Made by a program: the position numbers and the translations under genes. The notes beneath the pieces are model-generated. The model was given only the letters and a program-made list of their open reading frames with translations. It did no database searches and was not told the DNA's origin. From Natrarchaeobius oligotrophus (GTDB lineage: Archaea; Halobacteriota; Halobacteria; Halobacteriales; Natrialbaceae), in contig NZ_REFZ01000001.1 in the NCBI RefSeq assembly GCF_003841465.1, forward strand, positions 186,001-250,000: a stretch of 64,000 nt of DNA. The letters are read 5' to 3'. Shown here piece by piece: positions 17,699-26,102 of this stretch (position 1 is the stretch's first letter; every line of letters begins with the position of its first letter).

Positions 17699-17762
17699 GG
17701 GTTCGGTACCGCCGCGACGCTGAAAAGACAGTCGATCGCGCGTGCGAGAAACCGGCGACGGG

Positions 17763-17972
17763 TTATTCGCCGCCGTCCGGGTCGGGATCCGCGTCGGGAT
17801 CGTCGGTAGGGAATTCGTACGTGGCGATCTCCGTCGCGTCGCAGACCGGACACTGATCGATCGGGTCCTCGAACTTCGATCCGCAGTGTCGGCACTCGTG
17901 GAGGACCGCGTCGCCGTTCGCCGACCCGTCCTCGCGCTGGAGGAATTCGGGGAGGAGTCGATCGACCGGCAT
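17763..17972 (-). CDS. Small zinc-ribbon protein
   Basis: 69 residues. Two CxxC knuckles, CRHCG and CPVC, are 11 residues apart in the centre, and the C-terminal 20 residues are Asp/Pro-rich. It begins MPVDRLLPEFLQ. The start codon lies one base after the stop of the Lrp/RCK_C regulator, so both are on one transcript. A nucleic-acid-binding or protein-docking accessory role to that regulator is inferred. No other family signature is visible. Confidence 0.82.
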   Translation of the reverse strand: MPVDRLLPEFLQREDGSANGDAVLHECRHCGSKFEDPIDQCPVCDATEIATYEFPTDDPDADPDPDGGE

Positions 17973-17973
17973 A

Positions 17974-18759
17974 TCAACTCCGTCTCGTCGAGGAGCGGTC
18001 CCCGCCGTCGAATCCCTTCAGCGCGGACTCTTCAGTTCCGTCCGGCGAGAAGACGGTGACGACGTCGTGAGGTCGGATCTCGGTGTCGCCGTGGGGGGTG
18101 ACGACGGCGTCGTCGCGTTCGATCGCGACGACGAGCGTCTCGTCCTCGAGAATTCCCTCGTGGGCGGCTTCCTCGAGCGTACAGCCGGCGATCGGGGCGT
18201 CCTCGTAGACGGTCAGTTCGACGATGTCGGCGCCGCCGGTGAGGCTGATGTAGTCGGCCAGCGGCTCGAGCCGGCGTCCTTCGGCCGGCCCGTACGGCGT
18301 GTACGGGAAGTCGTGTTCGTTCTGGAGCAGAAACTCGTCTTCGATCTCGACGTCCAGATTCTCGAGTTCGCGCCCGATGCGCCGCAGATCGGACGTGTCG
18401 GTGCCGACGGCGAGGACGTGGAGGTTCATCCGGCCGCCCATTAGCTCGCGAACGTTGATGACGCCCGGAATCGTCCCGATCCGACGGGCGACTCCCTCGA
18501 CGTCGCCGAACGGTGCGTGACACAGAAACAGGTTCATCAGCGAGCCGTCGGCGTGTTCGAAGTCGACGGTCGCGTGATAGCCCTCGATGATCCCGTGTTC
18601 CTCGAGCTGTGCGATTCGGTTTCGGATCGTCGCCCCCGAGACGCTGACTTCCTCCGCGATCGCCGGAGCCGACGTGTTCCGGGCGTCGGCCATCAACGCG
18701 TAGACGATCCGTCGATCGATCTCGTCGAGTCGATAGCTTCCGCCGGTCCCATCACCCAT
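17974..18759 (-). CDS. Lrp/AsnC-type regulator fused to an RCK_C (TrkA-C) domain
   Basis: 261 residues. An AsnC-type helix-turn-helix (about 8-60, RRIVYALMADARNTSAPAIAEE) is followed by a RAM-like ligand domain (about 65-150) and a C-terminal TrkA-C/RCK_C domain (about 175-250: ELTVYEDAPIAGCTLEEA). RCK_C binds small ligands such as cyclic di-AMP or nucleotides in K+ transport proteins, so this factor may tie transcription to potassium or nucleotide signals; that is inference. The ATG at 18757-18759 has a TATATAT box at leaderless distance. It heads an operon with a small zinc-ribbon gene (1-nt gap). Confidence 0.88.
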   Translation of the reverse strand: MGDGTGGSYRLDEIDRRIVYALMADARNTSAPAIAEEVSVSGATIRNRIAQLEEHGIIEGYHATVDFEHADGSLMNLFLCHAPFGDVEGVARRIGTIPGVINVRELMGGRMNLHVLAVGTDTSDLRRIGRELENLDVEIEDEFLLQNEHDFPYTPYGPAEGRRLEPLADYISLTGGADIVELTVYEDAPIAGCTLEEAAHEGILEDETLVVAIERDDAVVTPHGDTEIRPHDVVTVFSPDGTEESALKGFDGGDRSSTRRS

Positions 18760-19095
18760 ACGCCGACTGCGCAATCGCCGAATATATAGTTATGGTGCTT
18801 TCACTTCCGCAACTATCGCCGTTGATATTTCCGGATCGTAAGCGTCGTGGCGAATCGATCCCTCGAGCCCGAGGGGGCGCCGCCGTCCGGCGTTCTGGGC
18901 CGCTACTCCCGGCCTTCGGAGCCAGGACTCCCGGTGTTCGGGTCCGTTACTACCGGTGAACGCCGGGAGACGATCGATGGAACTCGATCGGACGCGCCGA
19001 GCCGTCTGGTCGCCGGCGAAGTGTCTAGAGGACGTTTCGGTACTCGTGTTGCTCGCGAGGGTGTACTGGCGGTCGTGACGACGGCGAGGCCCGTG
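18760..19095. other. 336-bp gap upstream of the Lrp/RCK_C gene
   Basis: Holds the minus-strand promoter ACTATATATT (18781-18790). The rest is GC-rich and shows no gene I can support. A 33-codon frame near 18974 has no family likeness. Confidence 0.5.
18781..18790 (-). promoter_or_regulatory. TATA box of the Lrp/RCK_C operon
   Basis: Reads ACTATATATT on the minus strand, 22-31 bp before the ATG at 18759: leaderless spacing. Confidence 0.6.
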
Positions 19096-19875
19096 TCAGA
19101 TCGTCGCCCGCGTCCCGTCCCACTCGAGGCGGTCTTCGACGGCGAGTTTCTCGAGGTGGGCGGCGACGGTCGCCCGCGCGAGGTCGGAGACGCCGGTGAG
19201 ATCCTTCTCGTAGGCGACCTCGAGAATCCCATCGAGCGTCGCCGCGCCGGCGGCGACGGCCGCTTCGATCCGGCGCTCGCGGTCGTGTCGGTGGGAAAGC
19301 AACCGCTCGAGCGTTCGCCGGGACGACTCGATCGTCGGTCCGTGGCCGGGGTACAGCGCCGGGGGATCGATCGCCCACAGGCGACGCACCGTCGTTACGT
19401 ACGCGCGCATGTCGCCCTCGGGCGCGCCGACGACGACGCTTCCCTCGGCGACGGCGCAATCGCCACAGAGGATCGGACCGTCGGGACCGACCTCGAGGCC
19501 GACGTGGTCGACGGCGTGTCCAGGGGCGTCGAGAACGCGGACGGAATCCTCGCCGATCGGAATCGTCGTTCCCGGGGAAAACGTGCGATCCGGCCGTCGG
19601 CCGGTTTCGGCGCGAAACCGGTCGGTTCGCCCGCGCCTGGCCCAGGCGGTCGCGCCGGTCTCGTCGGCGTAGGAGGCGACCGCGCCGACGTGGTCCGGGT
19701 GCGTGTGCGTGACGAGGACGTGCTCGACGGATCGAGCGTCGACCATCCGGTCGAGTTCGTCGGTGCGAGCCGCCGGATCGACGAGAATCGCCCGATCCGT
19801 TCCGATCAGATACGCGTTCGTCTCTCCGTCCGGCGCGCGCGTCGCGGTCGGGACGGGACAGCGCGTGACGTCCAT
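19096..19875 (-). CDS. Metallo-beta-lactamase fold hydrolase (LACTB2-like)
   Basis: 259 residues. The zinc motif VTHTHPDHVGA places His57, His59, Asp61 and His62; further ligands are in DAPGHAVDH, CGDC and YPGHGP. The last 60 residues form a winged-helix-like cap (ARATVAAHLEKLAVEDRLEW), as in human LACTB2 and the bacterial RNase/hydrolase group. Possible roles are thioesterase, glyoxalase II-like, or RNA endonuclease; sequence does not decide. It is on the same strand as, and 75 bp downstream of, a winged-helix regulator gene, with which it may share a transcript. Confidence 0.88.
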   Translation of the reverse strand: MDVTRCPVPTATRAPDGETNAYLIGTDRAILVDPAARTDELDRMVDARSVEHVLVTHTHPDHVGAVASYADETGATAWARRGRTDRFRAETGRRPDRTFSPGTTIPIGEDSVRVLDAPGHAVDHVGLEVGPDGPILCGDCAVAEGSVVVGAPEGDMRAYVTTVRRLWAIDPPALYPGHGPTIESSRRTLERLLSHRHDRERRIEAAVAAGAATLDGILEVAYEKDLTGVSDLARATVAAHLEKLAVEDRLEWDGTRATI

Positions 19876-19950
19876 GCGGTGACGTTCGAGCGAGCGAAAA
19901 AGTGCGTGTCGGCTCCGGCGGCCGCGTCTTCGAGGCGAACTGAACGGGGA

Positions 19951-20232
19951 TCAGTGGTTGAGGAAGTACACCTGCTTTCTGGCGTCGCGGAAGCTGTACC
20001 GCGAGCCGACGAGGCCGACGTCCTCGAGGCGATTCAGCGCGTAGCGAACGGTACGATCGGGAAGGAGCGACTCCTCGGCGAGTTGTCCCTGCGAGAGCGG
20101 AGCATCGGTCTCGAGGACTTTCGCGACGAGTTTGGCGCTCGGCGGCAGGTCGCGAAGGCGGTCGCGGTACTCCTCTTCCGGGAGCGGTTCTTCGACGGCG
20201 TCGATTCGGTCTTTCGCGGTACTCGTGCTCAT
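19951..20232 (-). CDS. Winged helix-turn-helix regulator (MarR/TrmB-like)
   Basis: 93 residues, one winged-helix domain: helices at about 18-42 (DRLRDLPPSAKLVAKVLE), a recognition helix in LPDRTVRYALNRLEDVGL, and a wing ending KQVYFLNH. It begins with a short acidic, Ser/Thr-rich tail. It has no ligand-binding domain, so it probably acts as a small DNA-binding switch or initiation-modulating factor. An AT-rich region with several TATA-like repeats lies upstream (20255-20340). Its target is unknown; autoregulation is plausible. Confidence 0.85.
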   Translation of the reverse strand: MSTSTAKDRIDAVEEPLPEEEYRDRLRDLPPSAKLVAKVLETDAPLSQGQLAEESLLPDRTVRYALNRLEDVGLVGSRYSFRDARKQVYFLNH

Positions 20233-20254
20233 ACCACTTCGAGCGAAATCGGCG

Positions 20255-20340
20255 ATGGTAAAGCTTCCCTATATGTGGATACGAACAATGCAGTTTGTAA
20301 TAGGCGTATAATGGATATATTAACACAAAAAATAATCTGG
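20255..20340. promoter_or_regulatory. AT-rich control region of the winged-helix gene
   Basis: An 86-bp AT-rich island in GC-rich DNA with repeated TATA-like words (CTATATG, GTATAATGG, GATATATTAAC). One of them, near 20268 read on the minus strand, is at leaderless distance from the winged-helix start at 20232. The others are unexplained and could be operators or a second promoter. Confidence 0.45.
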
Positions 20341-20529
20341 CCGGAGACGGGCTGAAGAGGACGAATTCCGTCGTATTACCGATCGAGTCCGTGCGATTCG
20401 GGAACGAGCGCGATCGAAAATAGAAATTCCTCGTCGATCTCGGTGGTTCGAGAGTCGCCGTCGCCGACGGCGAGTCGTCCGCCGACTCCAGTATCGTTTT
20501 ATCCCCGCGCTACTGTAGTTGTGGCCAGC

Positions 20530-21237
20530 GTGAAAGGACAGGAATGGTACCAGGCCGACGACGTCGCCGAGGAGTACGACGATAAACGCTTCTCGCGGGG
20601 CGGTCAGTTGATCGACCGCCGCGAAAAGCGGGCGGTCCTCGACGCGATCATGCCCGTCGAGAACCGGAACGTGCTCGAGATCGCCTGCGGTACCGGGCGA
20701 TTTACGGTACTGCTCGCCGACCAGGGAGCAGACGTCGTGGGACTCGACATTTCGACGGCGATGTTACAGCAGGGACGGGCGAAAGCGGGCCGAATCGAGC
20801 AGGAGGGAACGCTCGAGTTCCTGCGCGGAGACGCGGGGCGGCTACCGTTTCCGGACGACCACTTCGACACCGTCATCGCGATGCGGTTTTTCCACCTCGC
20901 CGACGATCCGGAGGCGTTCTTGCGCGAGATGCGGCGAGTATCCCGAGAACAGATCGTCTTCGACACGTTCAATCGATTTAGCGCTCGAAGCGTCTACAAC
21001 TGGGCGCTGCCGATGGGGTCACGCCTCTACTCGAAGAGCGAAGTGTCGGCGCTGCTCGCGAAGACGGACCTGACGCTCGTCGACGTCGAAGACGACTTCC
21101 TCGTTCCGTACGGCCTGTATCGGTCGATTCCGAACGCGCTCGCGAGTCCGATCCGGGCGCTCGATACGGCGGTCGGCGGCCGTCCGATCACGGATCACTT
21201 CGCGTCGGTGTCATACTGGAACACGCGCCTTCGGTGA
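20530..21237 (+). CDS. Class I SAM-dependent methyltransferase
   Basis: 235 residues. Motif I (SAM-binding) is LEIACGTGRFTV near residue 47, followed by VVGLDIS for the ribose contact and FLRGDAGRLPFPDDHFD for motif IV. It is a Ubie/COQ5-like small-molecule methyltransferase with a C-terminal substrate cap. The likely GTG start is at 20530 (conserved VKGQEWYQADDVAEEYD); a GTG at 20521 is three codons upstream. A TTTTAT box (20497-20502) makes the transcript nearly leaderless. Substrate unknown: quinone, lipid or glycan acceptor are all possible. The next gene on the strand, 110 bp away, is a GT2 glycosyltransferase. Confidence 0.85.
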   Translation: MKGQEWYQADDVAEEYDDKRFSRGGQLIDRREKRAVLDAIMPVENRNVLEIACGTGRFTVLLADQGADVVGLDISTAMLQQGRAKAGRIEQEGTLEFLRGDAGRLPFPDDHFDTVIAMRFFHLADDPEAFLREMRRVSREQIVFDTFNRFSARSVYNWALPMGSRLYSKSEVSALLAKTDLTLVDVEDDFLVPYGLYRSIPNALASPIRALDTAVGGRPITDHFASVSYWNTRLR

Positions 21238-21347
21238 CCGGCGGGCGGTCGGTGACGACACACCCTGGGACCGGGGCCGTCACCGCAGCAGTCGTCGGCA
21301 GTGACGAACCCGTTTCTTTTTACCATCTGGGAGATGTATCTGGAGGT

Positions 21348-22256
21348 ATGGAGCTCTCGGTAGTCGTTTCGACGCTGAACGACCGGGAGCAGCTGCTGTC
21401 CTGTCTGGACGCGCTCGCCGAACGGACGCCGCCGTCGACCGAGGTGATCGTCGTCAACGGACCCTCCTCCGACGGAACGAGCGGCATCGTCCGCGAGCGC
21501 GCCGACGTCGACGTACTCGTCGAGATCTCCGAGCGAAACCCGAACGTCTCGCGAAACGCCGGACTCGGCGTCGCGACGGGCGACGTCGTCGCCTTTCTCG
21601 ACGGCGAGTGTACCGTGGAAGCCAGCTGGTACGACGCGATCGAACGATCGCTCGAGACCGAGTGCGACGTCGTCACCGGGCCGATTACGGGGCGGAAATC
21701 GATCGGTGACGACGGAACGCGAACCGTCGTCCGGCGTCGCGTTACGTTCTTCGACGCCGACAACGTCGCGTTCGACCGGACCGTCCTATCAGCGCTCGAC
21801 GGCTTCGACGAGTACCTCGAGGACGACGGCGCTCGCGACTGTGCACACCGGGTCGCCGGACTCGGATTCGAGGTTAGCTGGGAAGGCGAGATGGCCGTCC
21901 GGAGCGAGATCGGCGCGGACGGCGGAACGCCGACCGTCGACTGGGGGGCGAGGTATCGGTCGTTGTCCTACCGGCTCGCGAAGAACTACGGTCCGCGACC
22001 GAGCGTGGTCGCCCGAACCGTCGCGAGCGCGCTTCGTGACGGAGTAGGGGGCGTCAGGCGAGTCGTCTCGGGCGAAGAGACGCCGACGGGGTGGGTCGCC
22101 GACGGAATCGACGTCGTCACGAACGCCGCCGCCGGTCTTCGCGACGGACTCCGTGCGCGGTACGCCGACCGATCCGCGCGTCGCAATCCCAACGGCCTGT
22201 CGGTTCGACACGACCGCGCCGTGCGACTGTACGACCGTCGCGAGTCCGACGGCTGA
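21348..22256 (+). CDS. Family 2 glycosyltransferase
   Basis: 302 residues. The GT-A nucleotide-binding half starts MELSVVVSTLNDREQL and contains the VNGPSSDGT loop, NVSRNAGLGVATGDVVAFLDGE with the metal-site Asp-x-Glu, and a HRVAGLGF segment. There are no membrane helices at the end, so it is a soluble or peripheral transferase. The C-terminal 80 residues are Arg-rich and helical and could bind membrane lipid. The ATG at 21348 has a strong GGAGGT element immediately before it. It is likely part of cell-surface glycan assembly, consistent with the DUF368 flippase candidate converging on it, but the acceptor is unknown. Confidence 0.87.
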   Translation: MELSVVVSTLNDREQLLSCLDALAERTPPSTEVIVVNGPSSDGTSGIVRERADVDVLVEISERNPNVSRNAGLGVATGDVVAFLDGECTVEASWYDAIERSLETECDVVTGPITGRKSIGDDGTRTVVRRRVTFFDADNVAFDRTVLSALDGFDEYLEDDGARDCAHRVAGLGFEVSWEGEMAVRSEIGADGGTPTVDWGARYRSLSYRLAKNYGPRPSVVARTVASALRDGVGGVRRVVSGEETPTGWVADGIDVVTNAAAGLRDGLRARYADRSARRNPNGLSVRHDRAVRLYDRRESDG

Positions 22257-22285
22257 CGAACGCGAGCGAAGCGCTCACGAGCCGA

Positions 22286-23248
22286 TCACTCGGGGTCGAA
22301 CCCGCCCGCGAGGAAGTCGAGGACGAACAGCGCGAGCGCACCCACGAGCGCCCACGCGCCCGCCAGCGCGACCACCTCGGTCGTCCAGGCGTGCCCTTCG
22401 TCGATGTTGTACAGCGGTGCCGGGATCGAACCGGCGATGAGTCCGACGAGAAAGAGCAGCGTGAGCTCGCGGTGGGCCTCGAGCGCGCGCCGGACGATCC
22501 TAGCGATCGTTAAGAGGCCAACGAAACCGCCGGCGACGAAGACGGCGACGGTCGTTCCCGGCTCGAGGACGGCCGCGCTCGCGGCGTTTCCGGTGAGAAA
22601 CGCACGGAGCGAATCGAGAAACGCCGACAGCTCGGACGAGAGGAAGACGTACTGATCGAGCAGAATCAAAATGAGCGCGCCGGAGACGCCCGGAAGGATC
22701 ATCGCGCTGATCGCCAGCGCGCCGGCGAAAAAGATCAGGACCGGACCGCTTCCCGGCAGTTGGACGACGTTGCTCGCGACCAACAGCGCGAGCACGGTAC
22801 CGGCGCACGCAGCGAGGACGTGCGCGGGCGACGCGAACGTGAGGCTCCGAAAGAGTACGACCGCGGAGGCCGCGATCAGCCCCGTGAAGAAGCCGAACAG
22901 CGCGATCGGGTGGGAGTCGGCGAGCGCGCTGACGGTGGCCGCGATCAGGGCGACCGCTGTCACCATGCCGACGCCGAGCGGGACGAGGAACTCGAGGTCC
23001 ATCTCGACGAGCGCCGTCCGCGCCCGGCCGCGGCGGTCGCGGTCGTATCCGCGGAGGACGGCGAGCGCCCGCCCGGGAGTGAGCGCGGTGATGGCCGCGA
23101 TCAGCCGACCGTAGAACCCGAGCAAGAGCGCGACCGTTCCGCCCGAGACGCCCGGCAACGCGTCGGCCGTCCCCATACACAGACCGTAGCCGTAGGTGCG
23201 AAGCAACTCGAGCCACTCGACGGTTCGATCCTCGACGTTATGGGCCAT
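22286..23248 (-). CDS. DUF368 membrane protein, polyprenyl-phosphate flippase candidate
   Basis: 320 residues, about 8-10 membrane segments. The N-terminal GTADALPGVSGGTVALLLGFY and the internal repeat ILPGVSGALILILL are the two PGVSG motifs that define DUF368. Members in bacteria (PopT-type) have been shown to recycle undecaprenyl phosphate across the membrane. In haloarchaea the corresponding carrier would be dolichol phosphate, an inference. Start at ATG 23246-23248; an upstream extension of 38 codons lacks the fold. A TATA-like TTTATACC lies about 90 bp upstream. It converges on the GT2 gene with a gap of 29 bp. Confidence 0.88.
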   Translation of the reverse strand: MAHNVEDRTVEWLELLRTYGYGLCMGTADALPGVSGGTVALLLGFYGRLIAAITALTPGRALAVLRGYDRDRRGRARTALVEMDLEFLVPLGVGMVTAVALIAATVSALADSHPIALFGFFTGLIAASAVVLFRSLTFASPAHVLAACAGTVLALLVASNVVQLPGSGPVLIFFAGALAISAMILPGVSGALILILLDQYVFLSSELSAFLDSLRAFLTGNAASAAVLEPGTTVAVFVAGGFVGLLTIARIVRRALEAHRELTLLFLVGLIAGSIPAPLYNIDEGHAWTTEVVALAGAWALVGALALFVLDFLAGGFDPE

Positions 23249-23448
23249 ACTGGTCGTCCTCCGGGCCGCTCGCTCGTTTTGCGCGGGGGGATCGAAGCGA
23301 CCGTTCGCCGTGCATACGTACACGTCACGGTCGACTGGTATAAACCGATCCGTTCGCTGCACCGGACGAAGCGTCGACGGGGCCGGTGCCAGCGACGCCG
23401 GGCCGGACGAAGCGCCGGAAACGACGGACCGGTCGGCGCGCCCGATCG

Positions 23449-24273
23449 TCAGTGCCGAAGCTCGGCGTCGGGTGCGAGCGCGTCGATTACGCGACAGGCG
23501 TTCTTCGAGAACGCGCGCCAGAGCAGATTCTCGGAGACGTCGAGGGTGAGAATTTCCATCACGGCGACGTCCGGGTGGCAGGCGGGCGCGCCGCTGCCGA
23601 AGAGGACCCGGTCCGGGTGTTCGAGCAGCGCGCGCTCGAGCAGGTCGCGATAGCGGACGAAGCTCGTCTCGAGGTAGCAGTCGTCGTACTCCTCGAGGAG
23701 ACCGATCATCTCGTTCATCAGCGGCCGCGAGAGCGGGTGGCCGCCGAAGTGCGCGACGATCACCGGAAACGAGCGTCCGAGCAGCGTATCGGCGAGCGCC
23801 TCCGGTGGCGAATCGACGCTCCCGCGGACGATCACGGGGAGGCCGACGTCCTCGAGGACTGCGATCAGCTCCTCGTCGGGATAGTCGTCGACTGTCGGAT
23901 CGAGGACGAAGCCGTGAAAGCGATCGTCGTACGCGTACTTCTCGACGTCCTCGGGCGTGGTGTGAAACTCCTTGCGGCGGCTGACGGCGTTGTGAAGTCG
24001 TCCGGTTGCGTTTCGCTCCGGTCGCTTCGTCCCGTTGATTCGAGCGAACGCGACGAACGGTCGGTCGACGCTGTGGCGGGCGACGCCGTTGTTCGGCGCG
24101 ACGTAACTCGACTCGGAACGCGCAGGCGGGAAGACGACGGATTTCGTGATTCCCGCCTGGTGCATCTCCCGCTCGAGTTCGTCGGGAGAGCGGCGAACAC
24201 CCCCGTTACCCTCGTCTGACGTGAGTTGGGTGTACACGTCGATGACGCGAAACCCGTGTTCCAGCTCCAGCAT
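23449..24273 (-). CDS. Amidohydrolase-fold protein with altered metal motif
   Basis: 274 residues of the amidohydrolase/metal-dependent hydrolase TIM-barrel type. The beta strands and late motifs remain: FPVIVAHFGGHPL, ETSFVRYRDLLERALLEHPDRVLFGSGAP and a terminal NACRVIDAL. However the usual N-terminal HxH pair is replaced by IDVYTQLTS, so at least two metal ligands are missing. It may be a catalytically changed, possibly decarboxylase-like or non-metal member. Start at ATG 24271-24273. It is divergent from the thermosome gene, whose TATA box lies in the 156-bp gap between them. Confidence 0.82.
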   Translation of the reverse strand: MLELEHGFRVIDVYTQLTSDEGNGGVRRSPDELEREMHQAGITKSVVFPPARSESSYVAPNNGVARHSVDRPFVAFARINGTKRPERNATGRLHNAVSRRKEFHTTPEDVEKYAYDDRFHGFVLDPTVDDYPDEELIAVLEDVGLPVIVRGSVDSPPEALADTLLGRSFPVIVAHFGGHPLSRPLMNEMIGLLEEYDDCYLETSFVRYRDLLERALLEHPDRVLFGSGAPACHPDVAVMEILTLDVSENLLWRAFSKNACRVIDALAPDAELRH

Positions 24274-24387
24274 CCCACCGAATCGTTTCGCGTCGACCCA
24301 TATTTTGCTACCGGCTCGGCCGTCGCGCCCGCGCGATCATCGGGCGCCCCAGGAATCGCCAGAGGGAGCGGTATCGGTAGCAAAAAG

Positions 24388-24395
24388 TTTATATA
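24388..24395 (+). promoter_or_regulatory. TATA box of the thermosome gene
   Basis: TTTATATA with an A-rich CAAAAAG just before it (BRE position), 35-42 bp before the ATG at 24430; predicts a leader of about 10 nt. It resembles the strong heat-responsive haloarchaeal cct promoters in layout. Confidence 0.6.
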
Positions 24396-24429
24396 GAAGT
24401 GCTGACGACATACTTAGTGAGGATTCACA

Positions 24430-26007
24430 ATGGCACAACAGCGACGCATGGGCGGACAGCCTATGTTTATTCTGAGCGAGGATAGTCAGCGAACGCAGGG
24501 TCGAGACGCCCAGTCGTCGAACATCATGGCCGGCAAGGCCGTCGCTGAAGCGGTACGGACGACACTCGGGCCCCGCGGGATGGACAAGATGCTCGTCGAC
24601 TCGAGCGGCGAGGTCGTCATCACGAACGACGGGGCGACCATCCTGAACGAGATGGACATCGAACACCCCGCGGCCCAGATGATCGTCGAGGTCGCCGAAT
24701 CTCAGGAGGAGGAAGTCGGTGACGGAACGACGACGGCGGCCGTGATCGCCGGCAACCTGCTCGGCGAGGCCGAAGACCTGATCGAACAGGACGTCCACGC
24801 GACGACGATCGTCGAGGGCTATCACGAAGCCGCAGAGATCGCTCTCGACGCGATTTCCGACCAGGTCGACGAGGCGGACGTCGACGACGAAATTCTCAAG
24901 CAGGTCGCAGAATCGAGCATGACCGGCAAGGGAACCGGCGGCCTCACCGCCGAGGAGCTCGCCGAGACGGTCGTCGAGGCCGTCCGGCACGTCGACGGCG
25001 AGGACGGCGTCGAACGCGAGAACGTCACCGTCCACACGCAGGTCGGCGCCTCCTCGAACGCGACCGAACTCGTCCCCGGCATCATCGTCGACGAAGAGCC
25101 CGCCCACGACGAGATGCCGAGCGAGGTCGAAGACGCGTCGATCGCCGTCCTGGACGTCGAACTCGAGGTCCGGACCGGCGAGGTCGACGCCGAGTACGCC
25201 ATCGACTCGATCGACCAGCTCAACGCCGCCATCGACGCCGAAGAGAGCGAACTTCGCGGCTACGCCGAGGAGATCGTCGACAGCGGAGTCGACGTCGTCT
25301 TCACCACCGAAGACGTCGACGACCGCGTCAGCTCCGCTCTCGCCAACGAGGGCGTGTTGCTGTTCGAGGGCCTCGGCAACTCTGATGCCCGCAGCATCGT
25401 CTCGGCGACCGGCGCTCGCCGCGTCGGTGCACTCGAAGATCTCGAAGCGTCCGACTTCGGTGAGGCCGAGCGAGTTCGCGCCGAGACCTTCGGCGACGAC
25501 GACCTCGTGTTCGTCGAGGGTGGTGCGGCCGCCGAGGCCGTCACCGTCTTCGTCCGCGGCGGCACCGAGCACGTCGTCGACGAACTCGAGCGGGCGATCG
25601 GAGACGCGCTCGACGTCGTCGCGACGGCGCTCGACTCGGGTGAGGTCGTTCCCGGCGCCGGCGCAACCGAGATCGCCATCGCCGACCGGATCCGCCAGGA
25701 AGCCGCCGGCATCGAGGGACGCAAACAGCTCGCGGTCAACGCTTTCGCCGACGCGCTCGACGTCGTCCCGCGGACGCTCGCCGCGAACACCGGCCAGGAC
25801 CCGATCGACGCGCTCGTGGATCTCCGTGCCGCCCACGAGTCCGAAGGTCGTGCTGGGCTGATCACCGACGGCGAGGACGTCACCATCGACGATCCGTTCG
25901 AGTACGGCGTCGTCGATCCCGCGGACGTCAAGCGCGAAGCCGTCGAGAGCGCGACCGAAGCCGCGACGATGATCGTCCGCATCGACGACGTCATCGCCGC
26001 CGAGTAA
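24430..26007 (+). CDS. Thermosome (group II chaperonin) subunit, divergent Cct3-like type
   Basis: 525 residues. The N-terminus [20 protein letters not shown] is typical of the family. Motifs of the equatorial ATPase are present: [14 protein letters not shown], the NDGATIL loop and [12 protein letters not shown] (catalytic Asp in GDG). The C-terminal equatorial part includes VPGAGATE and [19 protein letters not shown]. The apical domain is intact. The protein stops right after the IDDVIAAE helix and lacks the Gly/Met-rich tail of the main haloarchaeal subunits, which with the divergent middle fits the third, minor Cct3-type subunit. It assembles into ATP-driven folding rings. It has its own promoter. 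Confidence 0.9.
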   Translation: MAQQRRMGGQPMFILSEDSQRTQGRDAQSSNIMAGKAVAEAVRTTLGPRGMDKMLVDSSGEVVITNDGATILNEMDIEHPAAQMIVEVAESQEEEVGDGTTTAAVIAGNLLGEAEDLIEQDVHATTIVEGYHEAAEIALDAISDQVDEADVDDEILKQVAESSMTGKGTGGLTAEELAETVVEAVRHVDGEDGVERENVTVHTQVGASSNATELVPGIIVDEEPAHDEMPSEVEDASIAVLDVELEVRTGEVDAEYAIDSIDQLNAAIDAEESELRGYAEEIVDSGVDVVFTTEDVDDRVSSALANEGVLLFEGLGNSDARSIVSATGARRVGALEDLEASDFGEAERVRAETFGDDDLVFVEGGAAAEAVTVFVRGGTEHVVDELERAIGDALDVVATALDSGEVVPGAGATEIAIADRIRQEAAGIEGRKQLAVNAFADALDVVPRTLAANTGQDPIDALVDLRAAHESEGRAGLITDGEDVTIDDPFEYGVVDPADVKREAVESATEAATMIVRIDDVIAAE

Positions 26008-26074
26008 CTCTGTCCCGTCCGATTTCTTTCGCTCGCTCGCCGTCGAGCGCCGCGAGATCGGCCGATAATGTTAT

Positions 26075-26084
26075 ATGTTAACAT
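26075..26084. promoter_or_regulatory. Perfect palindrome ATGTTAACAT at the HalOD1 promoter
   Basis: Ten-bp dyad, overlapping the probable TATA segment GTTATATG (26070-26077), which lies 26-33 bp before the ATG at 26103. A DNA-binding factor bound here would block initiation. Confidence 0.45.
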
Positions 26085-26102
26085 GATTGAGTTCCGGACG
26101 TA

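Noticed and set aside
18847-20355. Plus-strand frame of about 500 codons
   Set aside because: Antisense to the metallo-beta-lactamase and winged-helix genes, which have clear motifs.
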